Assembly: GCA_947453695.1 (NCBI GenBank)
Contig: CANGHW010000038.1
Location: 1 to 39,560, forward strand
Direction of reading: 5' to 3'
From: Opitutia bacterium
Lineage (GTDB): Bacteria > Verrucomicrobiota > Verrucomicrobiia > Opitutales > Opitutaceae
Length of the DNA: 39,560 nt
Part shown: one piece after another, positions 17,331 to 25,030 of the stretch
How positions within the stretch are numbered: position 1 is the first letter of the stretch
Layout: every line of letters starts with the position of its first letter
Notes under the pieces: generated by a model
Told to the model about the DNA's origin: nothing
Database searches by the model: none
What the model saw: the letters and a program-made list of their open reading frames with translations, nothing else
Translations under genes and position numbers: made by a program

Positions 17331-18620
17331 ATGAAAATTTTGTCACCCTTGATCCTCTTGGTGCTCGCCGCGGCCGGGGCGAATGCAGCGACGGCGAGTA
17401 AGGCGAGCGAGTGGGCTGAGGCGATGGTGCTCACGCCGATGGGTGGCACCGCTCCGGAAGATCAAGAGATCGCGCGGTGGCAGCAGCGCGCGGGTGCGGC
17501 GGGGGCGAAGCCGGAGGCCTTCGAGCAGCTCGGCTGGGCGCTGGTCGCGAAGGCGCGCCGCACGCTAGATCCGGGGTTTCACAAACTCGCCGAGCAAACG
17601 GCCGAGGCGATGGACGCGCGCTTCGGCGTGAGCCCGGAGTCGAGGCTCCTCCGCGGTCACGCGCTGCACAATCTGCATCGCTTTCGTGAGACCGAGGTGG
17701 TGGCGCGGGCGCTGGTCGCCGAGCGCGGGCTGGCGGTTGATCTCGCGTTGCTGAGCGATGCCCTCGTGGAGCAGGTGAAAGTCGACGAGGCGGTCGAGCT
17801 CTTGCAGCGACTCGTCAACCTGAAGCCCGGAGCGGAGGCCTTCAGCCGGATTGCGCAGGTGCGCTGGTTGAAGGGCGATCTCCCGGGCGCAATCGTAGCG
17901 ATGGAAACAGCGCAGAGCGCGGCCGGGGCGCGTGGAGCCGAGACCGCGGCGTGGATGCAGGTGCGGCTAGCTGGATTCTATCTGCAGGCGGGGCGGACGG
18001 CGGGGTCCCTCGCCGCGGCGATGGCGGCGAGCGAGCGCCTGCCGAACTACGCCCCGGCGCTGCTCGCGCAGGGGCGCGCCCTCGTGGCACTCGGACGCGG
18101 TGCGGAGGCGATCGAGCCACTGCGGCGCGCGGCGGAGTTGAATCCGCTCCCCGAGTATCGGTGGTGGCTGGCCGACGTAGTGCGGGCGAATGGACAGCCG
18201 GAGGCCGCGCAGAAAGTCGAAGCGGCGCTGCGGCAGTGCGGCGAGACGGGTGACCCGCGGACCTATGCGCTTTTCCTCGCGACGCGGGGTGAACAGGCGG
18301 CGCGGGCCGTGCGGCTGGCGCGTGAGGAGCTGGCGGAGCGGGCCGATGCGCATACGCAGGACGCACTGGCGTGGGCGCTCGCGGCCAGCGGCGAGCTGGA
18401 GGCGGCCGAGACGGCGATGCGCGCGGCTCTCGCCGGGGGCACGCGGGATGCGCGGCTCTTTTTCCACGCCGGCGAGATCGCTCTGGCGCGCGGGCAGACC
18501 GCGGCGGCGCGGGAGTATTTCGAGCGAGCGAGCCACGCGGCGGCGATGCTCACGCCGAGCGAGCACGCGCGGCTCACGAGCCGGCGGCAGAGCGCAGCGA
18601 CGACGGCGCGCGCCGACTGA
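17331..18620 (+). CDS. Exported tetratricopeptide-repeat protein
   Basis: The 429-residue protein has a signal peptide (MKILSPLILLVLAAAGANAA) and an all-helical body of TPR-like pairs. Examples are VDEAVELLQRLVNLKPGAEA, APALLAQGRALVALGRGAEA followed by IEPLRRAAELNPLPEY, and LEAAETAMRAALAGGTRDAR. It probably acts as a periplasmic scaffold. It lies between the HupE gene and the DUF4331 gene, a neighbour order I associate with DUF4331 loci in other Gram-negatives. The start at 17331 is set by the signal peptide; upstream in-frame codons to 17286 add nothing recognisable. Confidence 0.82.
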   Translation: MKILSPLILLVLAAAGANAATASKASEWAEAMVLTPMGGTAPEDQEIARWQQRAGAAGAKPEAFEQLGWALVAKARRTLDPGFHKLAEQTAEAMDARFGVSPESRLLRGHALHNLHRFRETEVVARALVAERGLAVDLALLSDALVEQVKVDEAVELLQRLVNLKPGAEAFSRIAQVRWLKGDLPGAIVAMETAQSAAGARGAETAAWMQVRLAGFYLQAGRTAGSLAAAMAASERLPNYAPALLAQGRALVALGRGAEAIEPLRRAAELNPLPEYRWWLADVVRANGQPEAAQKVEAALRQCGETGDPRTYALFLATRGEQAARAVRLAREELAERADAHTQDALAWALAASGELEAAETAMRAALAGGTRDARLFFHAGEIALARGQTAAAREYFERASHAAAMLTPSEHARLTSRRQSAATTARAD

Positions 18621-18651
18621 GCACGCAAATTTTCTCAGGTCAGAAAACCAA

Positions 18652-20577
18652 ATGATACCCATGAAATCCAACTGCAGTCTGAAATCTGCGACCATGCTCA
18701 GCATGCTCGCCCTCACCATGGCCCTCGGCCCGGTGCCACTCCGCGCGTCCAGTCACATGGATGCTCCGCTCATCACCCTCGATCACGCGGCCAATACCAC
18801 GGACGTGTATGCGTTTGTCGCGCAGCGCAACGGCGTGAAATACCTCGATGTGGCGCTCGCGGTTTACCCCCATGAAGAGCCCGGCGTGGGCCCGAACAAG
18901 TATGGCTTCGATGCCAATGTGCTCTACCAGCTCTTCCTCGCGAATCCCACCACGGGAGCCGATCTCGTGGCCTACCAGTTTCAGTTTACCGACAGCTACA
19001 AGACGCAGAACACGATCTTGCAGGCCTACACGGGCGTCGTCGCGACGAATGGCGATGCCGCGCAGAACTTCACGCAGACCTACACCGTGACGAAGGTCGC
19101 GGGCGGCACCAGCACGGTGCTTGGCAACGGCATCGTGCCGCCGAACAACCAGGGCGTGGCCACGCCGAAATACAACAAGGGCGACAATGGCCTCAATGTG
19201 GCGAAGGATGGCGTCGCCGATGCCGCGGCCCTCGATGACTACACGCGCAATGCGGTCGTGACGCTCGGCACGAGCGGCTACCGGGCCTTTGCCGGCCAGC
19301 GCGACGACGCGTTCTACGGCGACATCAATTCCATCTTCGACCTGCTGGCGCTGCGCTCGGGGCCCAACAACCGCTACGACAGTCAGGGCGGCTTCAACGT
19401 CCACTTCATGATCCTCGAGATTCCCCTCGCGGACATTGCCGGCGGTGACCAGCAGACCCTCGGCGTCTATGCGACGACGAGTCGCCGGGCTACCACGGTG
19501 CTGACCGACGGCGCCGGCTCGGCTGGCACGACACCCACGGGCCCGTGGGTGCAGGTGGGCCGCCAAGGCAATCCGCTCTTCTGCGAGGCCTTCGTCGCGA
19601 TCAAGGACAAGGATCTCTACAACCGCACCAAGCCGACGAGCGACGCGACCCTCTTCAAGAGCTACGCCGAGACGCCCGAACTCGCGGCCCTCGTGAATGC
19701 GCTCGTCCTGAAATCCAACGTCGCGCCCACGACCGCCCGCGCCGACCTCGCCGCGATCTTCATCCCGGACGTGATCAAGGTGGACCTCTCGACGGCGCGC
19801 GCGCGTCTGCCCGGTGGCGGCGCGAGCAACGCCGTGCTGGCCGACGATGCCGGCTATTCGCGCCTCAGCATCTTCGGTGGTGATGTGTTGGAGAGCCCGA
19901 CGGCGGGACATCCCTTCCGCCTGCCCGGCAGTGCGATCGGCGCGGACGCCACGAAGTCCTACGTCCCCGGTGGCTGGCCCAACGGGCGCCGCATCGGCGA
20001 AGACGTGATCGACATCGGCGTCACCGCGGTGATCAGCGATCTGCGCACGCTCCCGCTCGTGATCCGCTCGGCGGCCGGCATCGATAACGTGGACAGCAAC
20101 GACATGATCTTCAGCAAAGTCTTCCCGTATTCGGCGACACCGCACAACGGGCACAACTTCGATCACAACCCTCGGCAGGTAGCGTCGCCGCTCTTGAACA
20201 TCTCGGCGCGCGGCATGGTCGGCGTGGGCAATAATGCGCTAATCGGCGGCTTCGTTATTCGCGGCACCCAGCCCGTTTCGATCGTCGTGCGCGCTCAAGG
20301 GGCGTCGTTGACGGCCCTTGGGGTGACCGGCGCGCTGTCCGATACCGTGCTCGAGGTCTGGCAGGGCGGGAACATGATCCAGTCGAGCGACGACTGGAAG
20401 ACCCCCGCGGCCGGTGGAGCCACGGCGGCGGCCATCACGGCCACGGGCTATGCGCCCGGGTCCGACAGTGACTCGGCGCTGCTCCTCACGCTCCAGCCCG
20501 GAGCCTACACCACGATCGTCCGCGGCAAGAACAACGCCACCGGCATCGCGATCGTCGAAGCGTTCTTGACCCAGTAA
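18652..20577 (+). CDS. Exported DUF4331-family protein with C-terminal [13 protein letters not shown] domain
   Basis: About 641 residues; the start could be 18652 or 18661 (MKSNCSLKS). A signal peptide (MLSMLALTMALGPVPLRA) is followed by ASSHMDAPLITLDHAANTTD, the hallmark DUF4331 N-terminus. Further family features are DVYAFV, GQRDDAFYGDINSIFDLLAL and NVHFMILEIPLADI. Near residue 450-490 is GWPNGRRIGEDVIDIG, typical of the family end. The last 128 residues are a separate domain (LLNISARGMVGVGNNALIGG ... LQPGAYTTIVRG ... GIAIVEAF) related to the C-terminal repeats of the NHL protein. Function is unknown. A strong terminator follows, closing the ECF-ChrR-HupE-TPR-DUF4331 cluster. Confidence 0.88.
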   Translation: MIPMKSNCSLKSATMLSMLALTMALGPVPLRASSHMDAPLITLDHAANTTDVYAFVAQRNGVKYLDVALAVYPHEEPGVGPNKYGFDANVLYQLFLANPTTGADLVAYQFQFTDSYKTQNTILQAYTGVVATNGDAAQNFTQTYTVTKVAGGTSTVLGNGIVPPNNQGVATPKYNKGDNGLNVAKDGVADAAALDDYTRNAVVTLGTSGYRAFAGQRDDAFYGDINSIFDLLALRSGPNNRYDSQGGFNVHFMILEIPLADIAGGDQQTLGVYATTSRRATTVLTDGAGSAGTTPTGPWVQVGRQGNPLFCEAFVAIKDKDLYNRTKPTSDATLFKSYAETPELAALVNALVLKSNVAPTTARADLAAIFIPDVIKVDLSTARARLPGGGASNAVLADDAGYSRLSIFGGDVLESPTAGHPFRLPGSAIGADATKSYVPGGWPNGRRIGEDVIDIGVTAVISDLRTLPLVIRSAAGIDNVDSNDMIFSKVFPYSATPHNGHNFDHNPRQVASPLLNISARGMVGVGNNALIGGFVIRGTQPVSIVVRAQGASLTALGVTGALSDTVLEVWQGGNMIQSSDDWKTPAAGGATAAAITATGYAPGSDSDSALLLTLQPGAYTTIVRGKNNATGIAIVEAFLTQ

Positions 20578-20606
20578 GCGCGGTCGAAAGCGAGAGACAG
20601 GACACG

Positions 20607-20633
20607 AAGGCCCGCGGCAACGCGGGCCTTTTT
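20607..20633 (+). terminator. Terminator after the DUF4331 gene
   Basis: The stem AAGGCCCGCG pairs with CGCGGGCCTT across a GCAA (GNRA) tetraloop and runs into five T. It ends the plus-strand cluster. Confidence 0.88.
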
Positions 20634-20649
20634 CGCGGGGTGAGGGTGG

Positions 20650-20741
20650 GGCCGGGGAAAAGAAAAAGGCCCGCGGGTGAGGCGGGCCGTTTGGGCGTGG
20701 GAGGGGAGCACGGTGGGGCCGAGCGGGAGCTCGGCGTTCCC
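20650..20741 (-). repeat. 92-bp interspersed repeat, copy A, with minus-strand terminator
   Basis: It matches copy B at 22649-22740 at 90 of 92 positions. It contains two hairpins. One is GCCGAGC-GGGA-GCTCGGC at the distal end. The other, read on the minus strand, is GGCCCGC-N7-GCGGGCC followed by TTTTTCTTTT (20658-20688), a terminator for the pentapeptide gene. Confidence 0.85.
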
Positions 20742-20792
20742 TGGGCAGAGCACGCAGGGGCCGAGCTGGAGCGTAGTAGGAACTGGCCCGCG

Positions 20793-21656
20793 CTAGAAGG
20801 GAAACCGCCGAGCGAGCTCAATCAGCCCATCGCTGATTTTTCGAAGTTCTGCGTCGGGCACCCGGTCGGTGTAGAGGCAGGCCGAGAAATCGTCGCTCGT
20901 CGTTTGGCCGCTCCGGTAGGCCTCCACGTAGGCTTCGAACTCGCGGTAGGCGGCGCTGCCCGATCCGCATTTGGAGCGGATGAGCTCGAGCGCCTGATGG
21001 AGGAAAACGGAGAACGGATCTGAGGATTGGGGACTCCACCACTGGACGTCTGAGGTGACGTCGACAAAATCGCAGGCCTCCGCGCTGGTCCGTTCAAAAG
21101 CGCAGCGCTGGAAGACCACACCGGCGAAGTAACATCGCTGAAATGATACCCCGGCGAACTGGCAGTCGCGAAACAGGAGCTGCCCCCCGCCGCTGCCGAA
21201 ATCGCGATTCACGATCTGGCTATTTGAAATCAGTTTTGCCCTCAGGCCCACGACCGTGCTCTGGGAAAAGGAGCAGCGGTCGAACAGCGTCTGGTGCGGT
21301 TTGAAAGTCTTCAGGTCGACGTGATCAAAGCGGCAGTCCGTGAACGTGTTCACCGGCGCAATCATATCGCGCAAGTCACAGCGTTCGAAACTACAGTCGC
21401 TCCACCGGTCCCTGGCGCCCCATCCGTGTCCCTCACTCGTGAGGTCGCAAAAGCGGCAGCGCGCAAACTCACACTCCACAAAATTGAGGCCCAGTTTGGC
21501 TGTGGCGAAGGTGAAGGCCGAGAATTGGATTCCACGCACGACTTCCGGCCGGGCGAGTTCCTGTGCGTCGGCCAAAACGGCCGGGCCTTCTGTAGGAAGC
21601 CGCAGGATTTGCCGGGCCGAACCTTTGGCGCGGAGGAGATGATCGAGGAGGCGCAC
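20793..21656 (-). CDS. Pentapeptide-repeat protein
   Basis: The 287-residue protein has its middle half (about residues 50-205) built of degenerate pentapeptide repeats with central Phe or Leu and many Cys: FVECEFARCRF, WSDCSFERCDLRDM, FTDCRFDHVDL, LFDRCSFSQ, FRDCQFAGVSFQRCYFAGV and FQRCAFERTSAEACDF. Such repeats fold as a right-handed quadrilateral beta-helix. A helical C-terminus (FSVFLHQALELIRSKCGSGS and following) is added. No signal peptide is visible, so it is probably cytoplasmic. Some family members protect gyrase, but nothing points to that here. It diverges from a phosphoesterase across 128 bp and is followed by repeat copy A. Confidence 0.82.
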   Translation of the reverse strand: MRLLDHLLRAKGSARQILRLPTEGPAVLADAQELARPEVVRGIQFSAFTFATAKLGLNFVECEFARCRFCDLTSEGHGWGARDRWSDCSFERCDLRDMIAPVNTFTDCRFDHVDLKTFKPHQTLFDRCSFSQSTVVGLRAKLISNSQIVNRDFGSGGGQLLFRDCQFAGVSFQRCYFAGVVFQRCAFERTSAEACDFVDVTSDVQWWSPQSSDPFSVFLHQALELIRSKCGSGSAAYREFEAYVEAYRSGQTTSDDFSACLYTDRVPDAELRKISDGLIELARRFPF

Positions 21657-21784
21657 GAGACGACTGAAGCGATCGGAATCGACGGCGCGAGACGGGAAAC
21701 GAGCGGCGCGTGACTGTAGGCCAGGAGTGAATTGCCAAACGAATTGCGGGCTCGATTCAACTATGGCAGGTCGTCGGTGGGAGA

Positions 21785-22546
21785 ATGCGCATCCGAATCC
21801 TCAGCGATCTGCACCGGGAGTTTGGCACGGTAATCGTGCCGGAAGTTGCCGCGGATGTCGTGGTGTTGGCGGGCGACATCGACCGCGGCGCGAGGGGCGT
21901 GGCTTGGGCGAGGCTGCGATTTCCGGAAACTCCGGTGCTTTACATCGCTGGAAATCACGAATTCTACGGCGAACGTATTGGACGGCTGCACGAAAAACTG
22001 CGCGACGCCGCAGCGGGGTCGAATGTAGTCATCCTGGAAAACGAAAGTTTCTCCATGGATGGCTACCGATTCTTTGGTGCGACGCTTTGGACCGATTTCG
22101 CGCTCTGCGCTGATCGTCAGGTCGCGATGATCACCGCCGGGGACAATCTCACCGGTATGAACGACTACCGGAAGATCCGCCGGGAGGATGCAGGCCGGCT
22201 GCAGCCGAAGCATACCGCACTGCTCCACGCCGACACGCGGCTCGCTCTCACCGAGTTTCTGGCGCAGGGCGAGCGGTTTAGGTCGATCGTGATCACTCAT
22301 CACGCGCCCTCGCAGCGCTCTCTACCTGACGACCGCCGCGGGCAACCGATCAGCGCCGCCTATGCCTCCGACCTGGAGCCGCTCATCAAGGAGTGCGGCC
22401 CGGTGCTGTGGATTCACGGGCACATTCACACGGCGCGCGACTACCCGGTAGGGCAGACGCGAGTGATCAACAACGCCCATGGCTACCCCGAGTCGCACGG
22501 GCCGGAGTCGACGGGGTTTCGCGGGGATTTGGTGGTTGAGGTATGA
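21785..22546 (+). CDS. Calcineurin-like metallophosphoesterase
   Basis: The 253-residue protein has all five metal-binding blocks in order: SDLH (D8, H10), VVLAGDID, YIAGNHEFYG, IVITHHAPS and WIHGHIHTARDY. It would use a di-metal centre to hydrolyse a phosphoester or phosphodiester; the substrate is unknown. No signal peptide or membrane anchor is present. It is near the length of stand-alone members of the family. It is divergent from the pentapeptide gene; no partner gene follows on the same strand. Confidence 0.88.
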   Translation: MRIRILSDLHREFGTVIVPEVAADVVVLAGDIDRGARGVAWARLRFPETPVLYIAGNHEFYGERIGRLHEKLRDAAAGSNVVILENESFSMDGYRFFGATLWTDFALCADRQVAMITAGDNLTGMNDYRKIRREDAGRLQPKHTALLHADTRLALTEFLAQGERFRSIVITHHAPSQRSLPDDRRGQPISAAYASDLEPLIKECGPVLWIHGHIHTARDYPVGQTRVINNAHGYPESHGPESTGFRGDLVVEV

Positions 22547-22648
22547 GTGGGGGCTGTGTGCTCGCGTAAGCTCCCGTGGCAAAAAGCCGTAGACCGGAGA
22601 TGCGCCGAGCAGGTAGCGGCCGCGGGGTGAAAAGCGTGGTTTCGGCTC

Positions 22649-22740
22649 GGCCGGGGAAAAGAAAAAGGCCCGCGGTTAAGGCGGGCCGTTTGGGCGTGGG
22701 AGGGGAGCACGGTGGGGCCGAGCGGGAGCTCGGCGTTCCC
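22649..22740 (-). repeat. 92-bp interspersed repeat, copy B, with minus-strand terminator
   Basis: Near-identical to copy A, two differences, both in the loop of the terminator hairpin (22674-22680). Stem bases are 22667-22673 and 22681-22687, followed on the minus strand by TTTTTCTTTT. It lies 12 bp downstream of the stop of the minus-strand gene ending at 22753, so it terminates that gene. Confidence 0.85.
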
Positions 22741-22752
22741 GGGGGAAATAGG

Positions 22753-23379
22753 CTACGCGGCGAGGGCGTGGCAGGCGCTGCTGAGGCGGGCGTCGGTGAG
22801 GACGGGCTCGCGGGACAGGCGCCAAATCGCCTCGGGTTCCCAGAGGGTGCTGCGCAGGGGCTCGAGGAGTTTGCGCGGGAGATCGGGGGCGGCCACGTGG
22901 CGCAGGATCGAGAGCGTCTGCCGCGAGCCCGGCAGGCCCAGCCACTGGAGGACGCCGTAGATGCCCTGGCGCTCGTGCACCGCGGTGAGGGCGGCCCAGT
23001 GCGGGGTGCCGTCGGCGACGAGATTGGCATGTGCGGCGACGAAGGGCGTGAGCGCGGGCGTCTCGGCAAGATCGGCGAGGAGGGTGGGACAACGCGCCAC
23101 GACAAAGAGCGCCGGCATGCGGGCGAGGTTGAACTGCGCGAGGAAGGCCCGCACCTCGGCCGGCGTGAAGTCGAGGTAGGCGGCCCAGTCGCGGGCGCTC
23201 AAGGTTTGGGCCGCGGAGGCGAGGGCGGACTCAGACGGCTCGGCGGGGATCCACTCGTCGCCGAAGAGGCGCTCGAAGCGGGTTTCCGGCCAGGCTGTGA
23301 CCCGCCAGGGCACACCAGCGTGGGACCAGGCGAGGGCGAGAGGAACGAGGCATTTTTGGGATGGATTTTTGTGTTTCAC
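22753..23379 (-). CDS. Unrecognised protein, divergent to the WYL regulator
   Basis: The 208-residue protein starts at GTG (23379), 14 nt downstream of the 30-bp shared box. No signal peptide, membrane helix or known motif is visible. It is Leu/Ala/Pro-rich and mostly helical in appearance (LARMPALFVVARCPTLLADL, WLGLPGSRQTLSILRHVAAP, LLEPLRSTLWEPEAIWRL). The repeated W and LxxL pattern suggests helical solenoid packing, but I cannot assign a family. It shares its promoter region with the WYL regulator and its operator with the distant operon at 26255, so it probably belongs to the same functional module. Terminated by repeat copy B. Confidence 0.75.
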   Translation of the reverse strand: MKHKNPSQKCLVPLALAWSHAGVPWRVTAWPETRFERLFGDEWIPAEPSESALASAAQTLSARDWAAYLDFTPAEVRAFLAQFNLARMPALFVVARCPTLLADLAETPALTPFVAAHANLVADGTPHWAALTAVHERQGIYGVLQWLGLPGSRQTLSILRHVAAPDLPRKLLEPLRSTLWEPEAIWRLSREPVLTDARLSSACHALAA

Positions 23380-23393
23380 GGGCCCAATCCTAA

Positions 23394-23423
23394 CAGAGAG
23401 GGTGGGTCAAAAACGGTCCCACC
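23394..23423. promoter_or_regulatory. 30-bp WYL-locus box, copy 1 (putative operator)
   Basis: Bases 23401-23423 form an imperfect palindrome (GGTGGG-n-C ... G-n-CCCACC). On the minus strand the box continues with CTCTCTG (23400-23394). All 30 bp are identical to 26211-26240 in opposite orientation. On the minus strand the box ends 14 nt before the GTG of the 208-residue gene. It also lies 25 bp before the WYL gene start, so it could autoregulate. Confidence 0.75.
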
Positions 23424-23438
23424 CCAAAAATAGTTGAA

Positions 23439-23468
23439 ATTATTTTTTATGGATAAACGACGTGCCAA
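23439..23468 (-). promoter_or_regulatory. Candidate sigma-70 promoter of the divergent unknown gene
   Basis: On the minus strand TTGGCA (23468-23463), 18 bp, AATAAT (23444-23439). Each hexamer matches consensus at five of six positions. The predicted transcript start lies just before the palindrome, which would place a bound repressor across early transcription. The -35 overlaps the first codons of the WYL gene. Confidence 0.5.
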
Positions 23469-24432
23469 TCGGGCCCCTTTGGAGCGGATGTTGCACATCC
23501 ACGAAGAGCTAAAACGCGGTGCGCCGATCAACTGCACTAGCCTCAGCCAAACGCTGGAAGTGGCGCGCAAGACCCTCGTGCGCGACCTGAACTATATGCG
23601 GGATCGCCTGGGGCTGCCGGTGGAATTTGACCCAGTCCGCAACACCTACCACTACACGGAGCCGGTGGATGCTTTCCCCACGGTAAAAGTGAGTGAAGGT
23701 GAAGTATTTGCCCTTCTCGTGGCGCGCAAGGCGCTCGAGCAGTATCGGGGCACGCCCTTCCACGGGCAGCTGGCGGCTTCATTTGAGAAGCTCACGGCAG
23801 GCCTGAAGCAGAGTGTGACCTTCGCCCCGACGGATGAGCTCAAGTCCGTGTCGTTTAAGAGCATCGGGGTGGGCAAGTCCGATGCGGAGGTGTTTTCCTC
23901 GCTCAATCGCGGGGTGATGCGGGAGCTGGAGGTGTCGTTTGACTATCGCAAGCCGGGTGAGGCGAAGGCGATGCGGCGTTCCGTGCAGCCCTACCATCTC
24001 TCGTATCGGCAAAACATGTGGTATCTCGTGGCGTTTGATTTAGCGCGCAATGATCTGCGCACCTTTGCCGTGCCGCGCATCGCGGACGTCATTGTGACGG
24101 ACCGGGGATTTAAGCGTCCGCCAGATTTTTCGCCGGAGAAGTTCTTTGCCAAGGCGCTCGGGGTGTTCGGCGGCGGCGGAAATTTTAATATCGTGGTGCG
24201 GTTTCGCCCCGGTGCCGCGGCCGATCGCGTCTTTGAGCGGGAGTGGCATGAGACTCAGGACCTGCGTCGCCTGCCGGACGGATCGGCCCAACTTACCATG
24301 CGCCTGGGCGCGCTGGAGGAGATCGAGCGCTGGGTGATGGAGTGGGGCCCCGATGCCGAGGTCGTGGAACCACCGGAGCTGCGGGCCCGCCTCAAAAAGA
24401 CGGCGGAAGCTCTCTTGAAGCTCTATTCCTGA
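23449..24432 (+). CDS. WYL-domain transcriptional regulator
   Basis: The 327-residue protein has an N-terminal winged HTH (RMLHIHEELKRGAPINCTSL, then LEVARKTLVRDLNYMRDRLG), a middle WYL domain (about 140-235) with RRSVQPYHLSYRQNMWYLVA and LRTFAVPRIADV, and a C-terminal WCX-like extension ending LKKTAEALLKLYS. The layout and length fit BrxR/CapW-type and related WYL regulators, which often repress phage-defence operons and may sense a nucleic acid ligand. ATG 23449 is chosen over TTG 23434. No clear ribosome site exists in the AT-rich leader (TTGAAATTATTTTTT). The palindrome copies at 23401 and 26211 are its likely targets. Confidence 0.88.
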   Translation: MDKRRANRAPLERMLHIHEELKRGAPINCTSLSQTLEVARKTLVRDLNYMRDRLGLPVEFDPVRNTYHYTEPVDAFPTVKVSEGEVFALLVARKALEQYRGTPFHGQLAASFEKLTAGLKQSVTFAPTDELKSVSFKSIGVGKSDAEVFSSLNRGVMRELEVSFDYRKPGEAKAMRRSVQPYHLSYRQNMWYLVAFDLARNDLRTFAVPRIADVIVTDRGFKRPPDFSPEKFFAKALGVFGGGGNFNIVVRFRPGAAADRVFEREWHETQDLRRLPDGSAQLTMRLGALEEIERWVMEWGPDAEVVEPPELRARLKKTAEALLKLYS

Positions 24433-24526
24433 GGCCGAAACCCGCTTCCCGCCGGCGGATAACGGTCCGCAGCGTGGGCGGGACGGTGAGGCTGCCTGCC
24501 TGAAGTAGGGTTAATGCAAGTCGGAT

Positions 24527-24883
24527 GCGAATTGGCGCAGCCTGAATGGGAATTGGCGGATGCTGGACGGGAATTGGTGCACGCTGAATGAGAAATGGCG
24601 GCGGCTGGACGGAAAATGGCGGCGGCTGAATGAGAATTGGCGCACGCTGGACGGAAAATGGCAGAGGCTGGACGGGAAATGGCGGGCGCTGAACGGGAAT
24701 TGGCGCAGGCTGGACGAGAAATGGCGGACGCTGGACGGGAATTGTCACGGGCTGGACGGGAAGTGGCGGCGGCTGAACGGGAATTGTCGCGCGCTGGACA
24801 GGAAATGGCGGCGGCTGAATGGAAATTGGCGGAGGCTGGACGGGAAGTGGCGGACGCTGGAAGGATTCTGGCGGAGGCCGGTC
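24527..24883. repeat. Tandem repeat, 17 units of 21 bp
   Basis: Seventeen consecutive 21-bp units without spacers, consensus near GGGAAATGGCGGAGGCTGGAC. Variation concentrates at units' positions 5-6, 11-14 and 18-21. Since 21 is a multiple of three, several frames stay open. One reads heptads such as REMAAAERELAQAG (coiled-coil like) but is cut by TGA between units 3 and 4 and between 5 and 6. Another reads LDGKWRR-type heptads. No ribosome binding site is evident, so I list it as a minisatellite rather than a gene. Confidence 0.9.
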
Positions 24884-25030
24884 CGGTCCCCGCGAGGCCG
24901 GGTGGAGTGCGGTGCAACGCCGGAGCCGCCACGAAGGGCCCGGAAGCGACGATGACAACCGGTGGAATCAGCGTGGACTTGCCTTGAGGCGGGGCATGGG
25001 TGGCCTTGCGGCGAGTTTCCCCATCTCCCC

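Noticed and set aside
18640..20166. 508-codon open frame antisense to the DUF4331 gene
   Set aside because: The plus-strand protein has a signal peptide and family motifs; the antisense product is charged low-complexity sequence.
22547..22648. Possible gene between the phosphoesterase and repeat copy B
   Set aside because: Only short frames occur; no motif or start signal was found.
24527..24883. CRISPR array
   Set aside because: Units are contiguous 21-mers without spacers, units differ from each other, and no cas genes are near.
24560..24955. Protein-coding gene across the 21-bp repeat (LDGKWRR heptads)
   Set aside because: Three frames are open only because the unit is a multiple of three. 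No ribosome site and an unusual Trp/Arg/Asn composition; listed as repeat instead.
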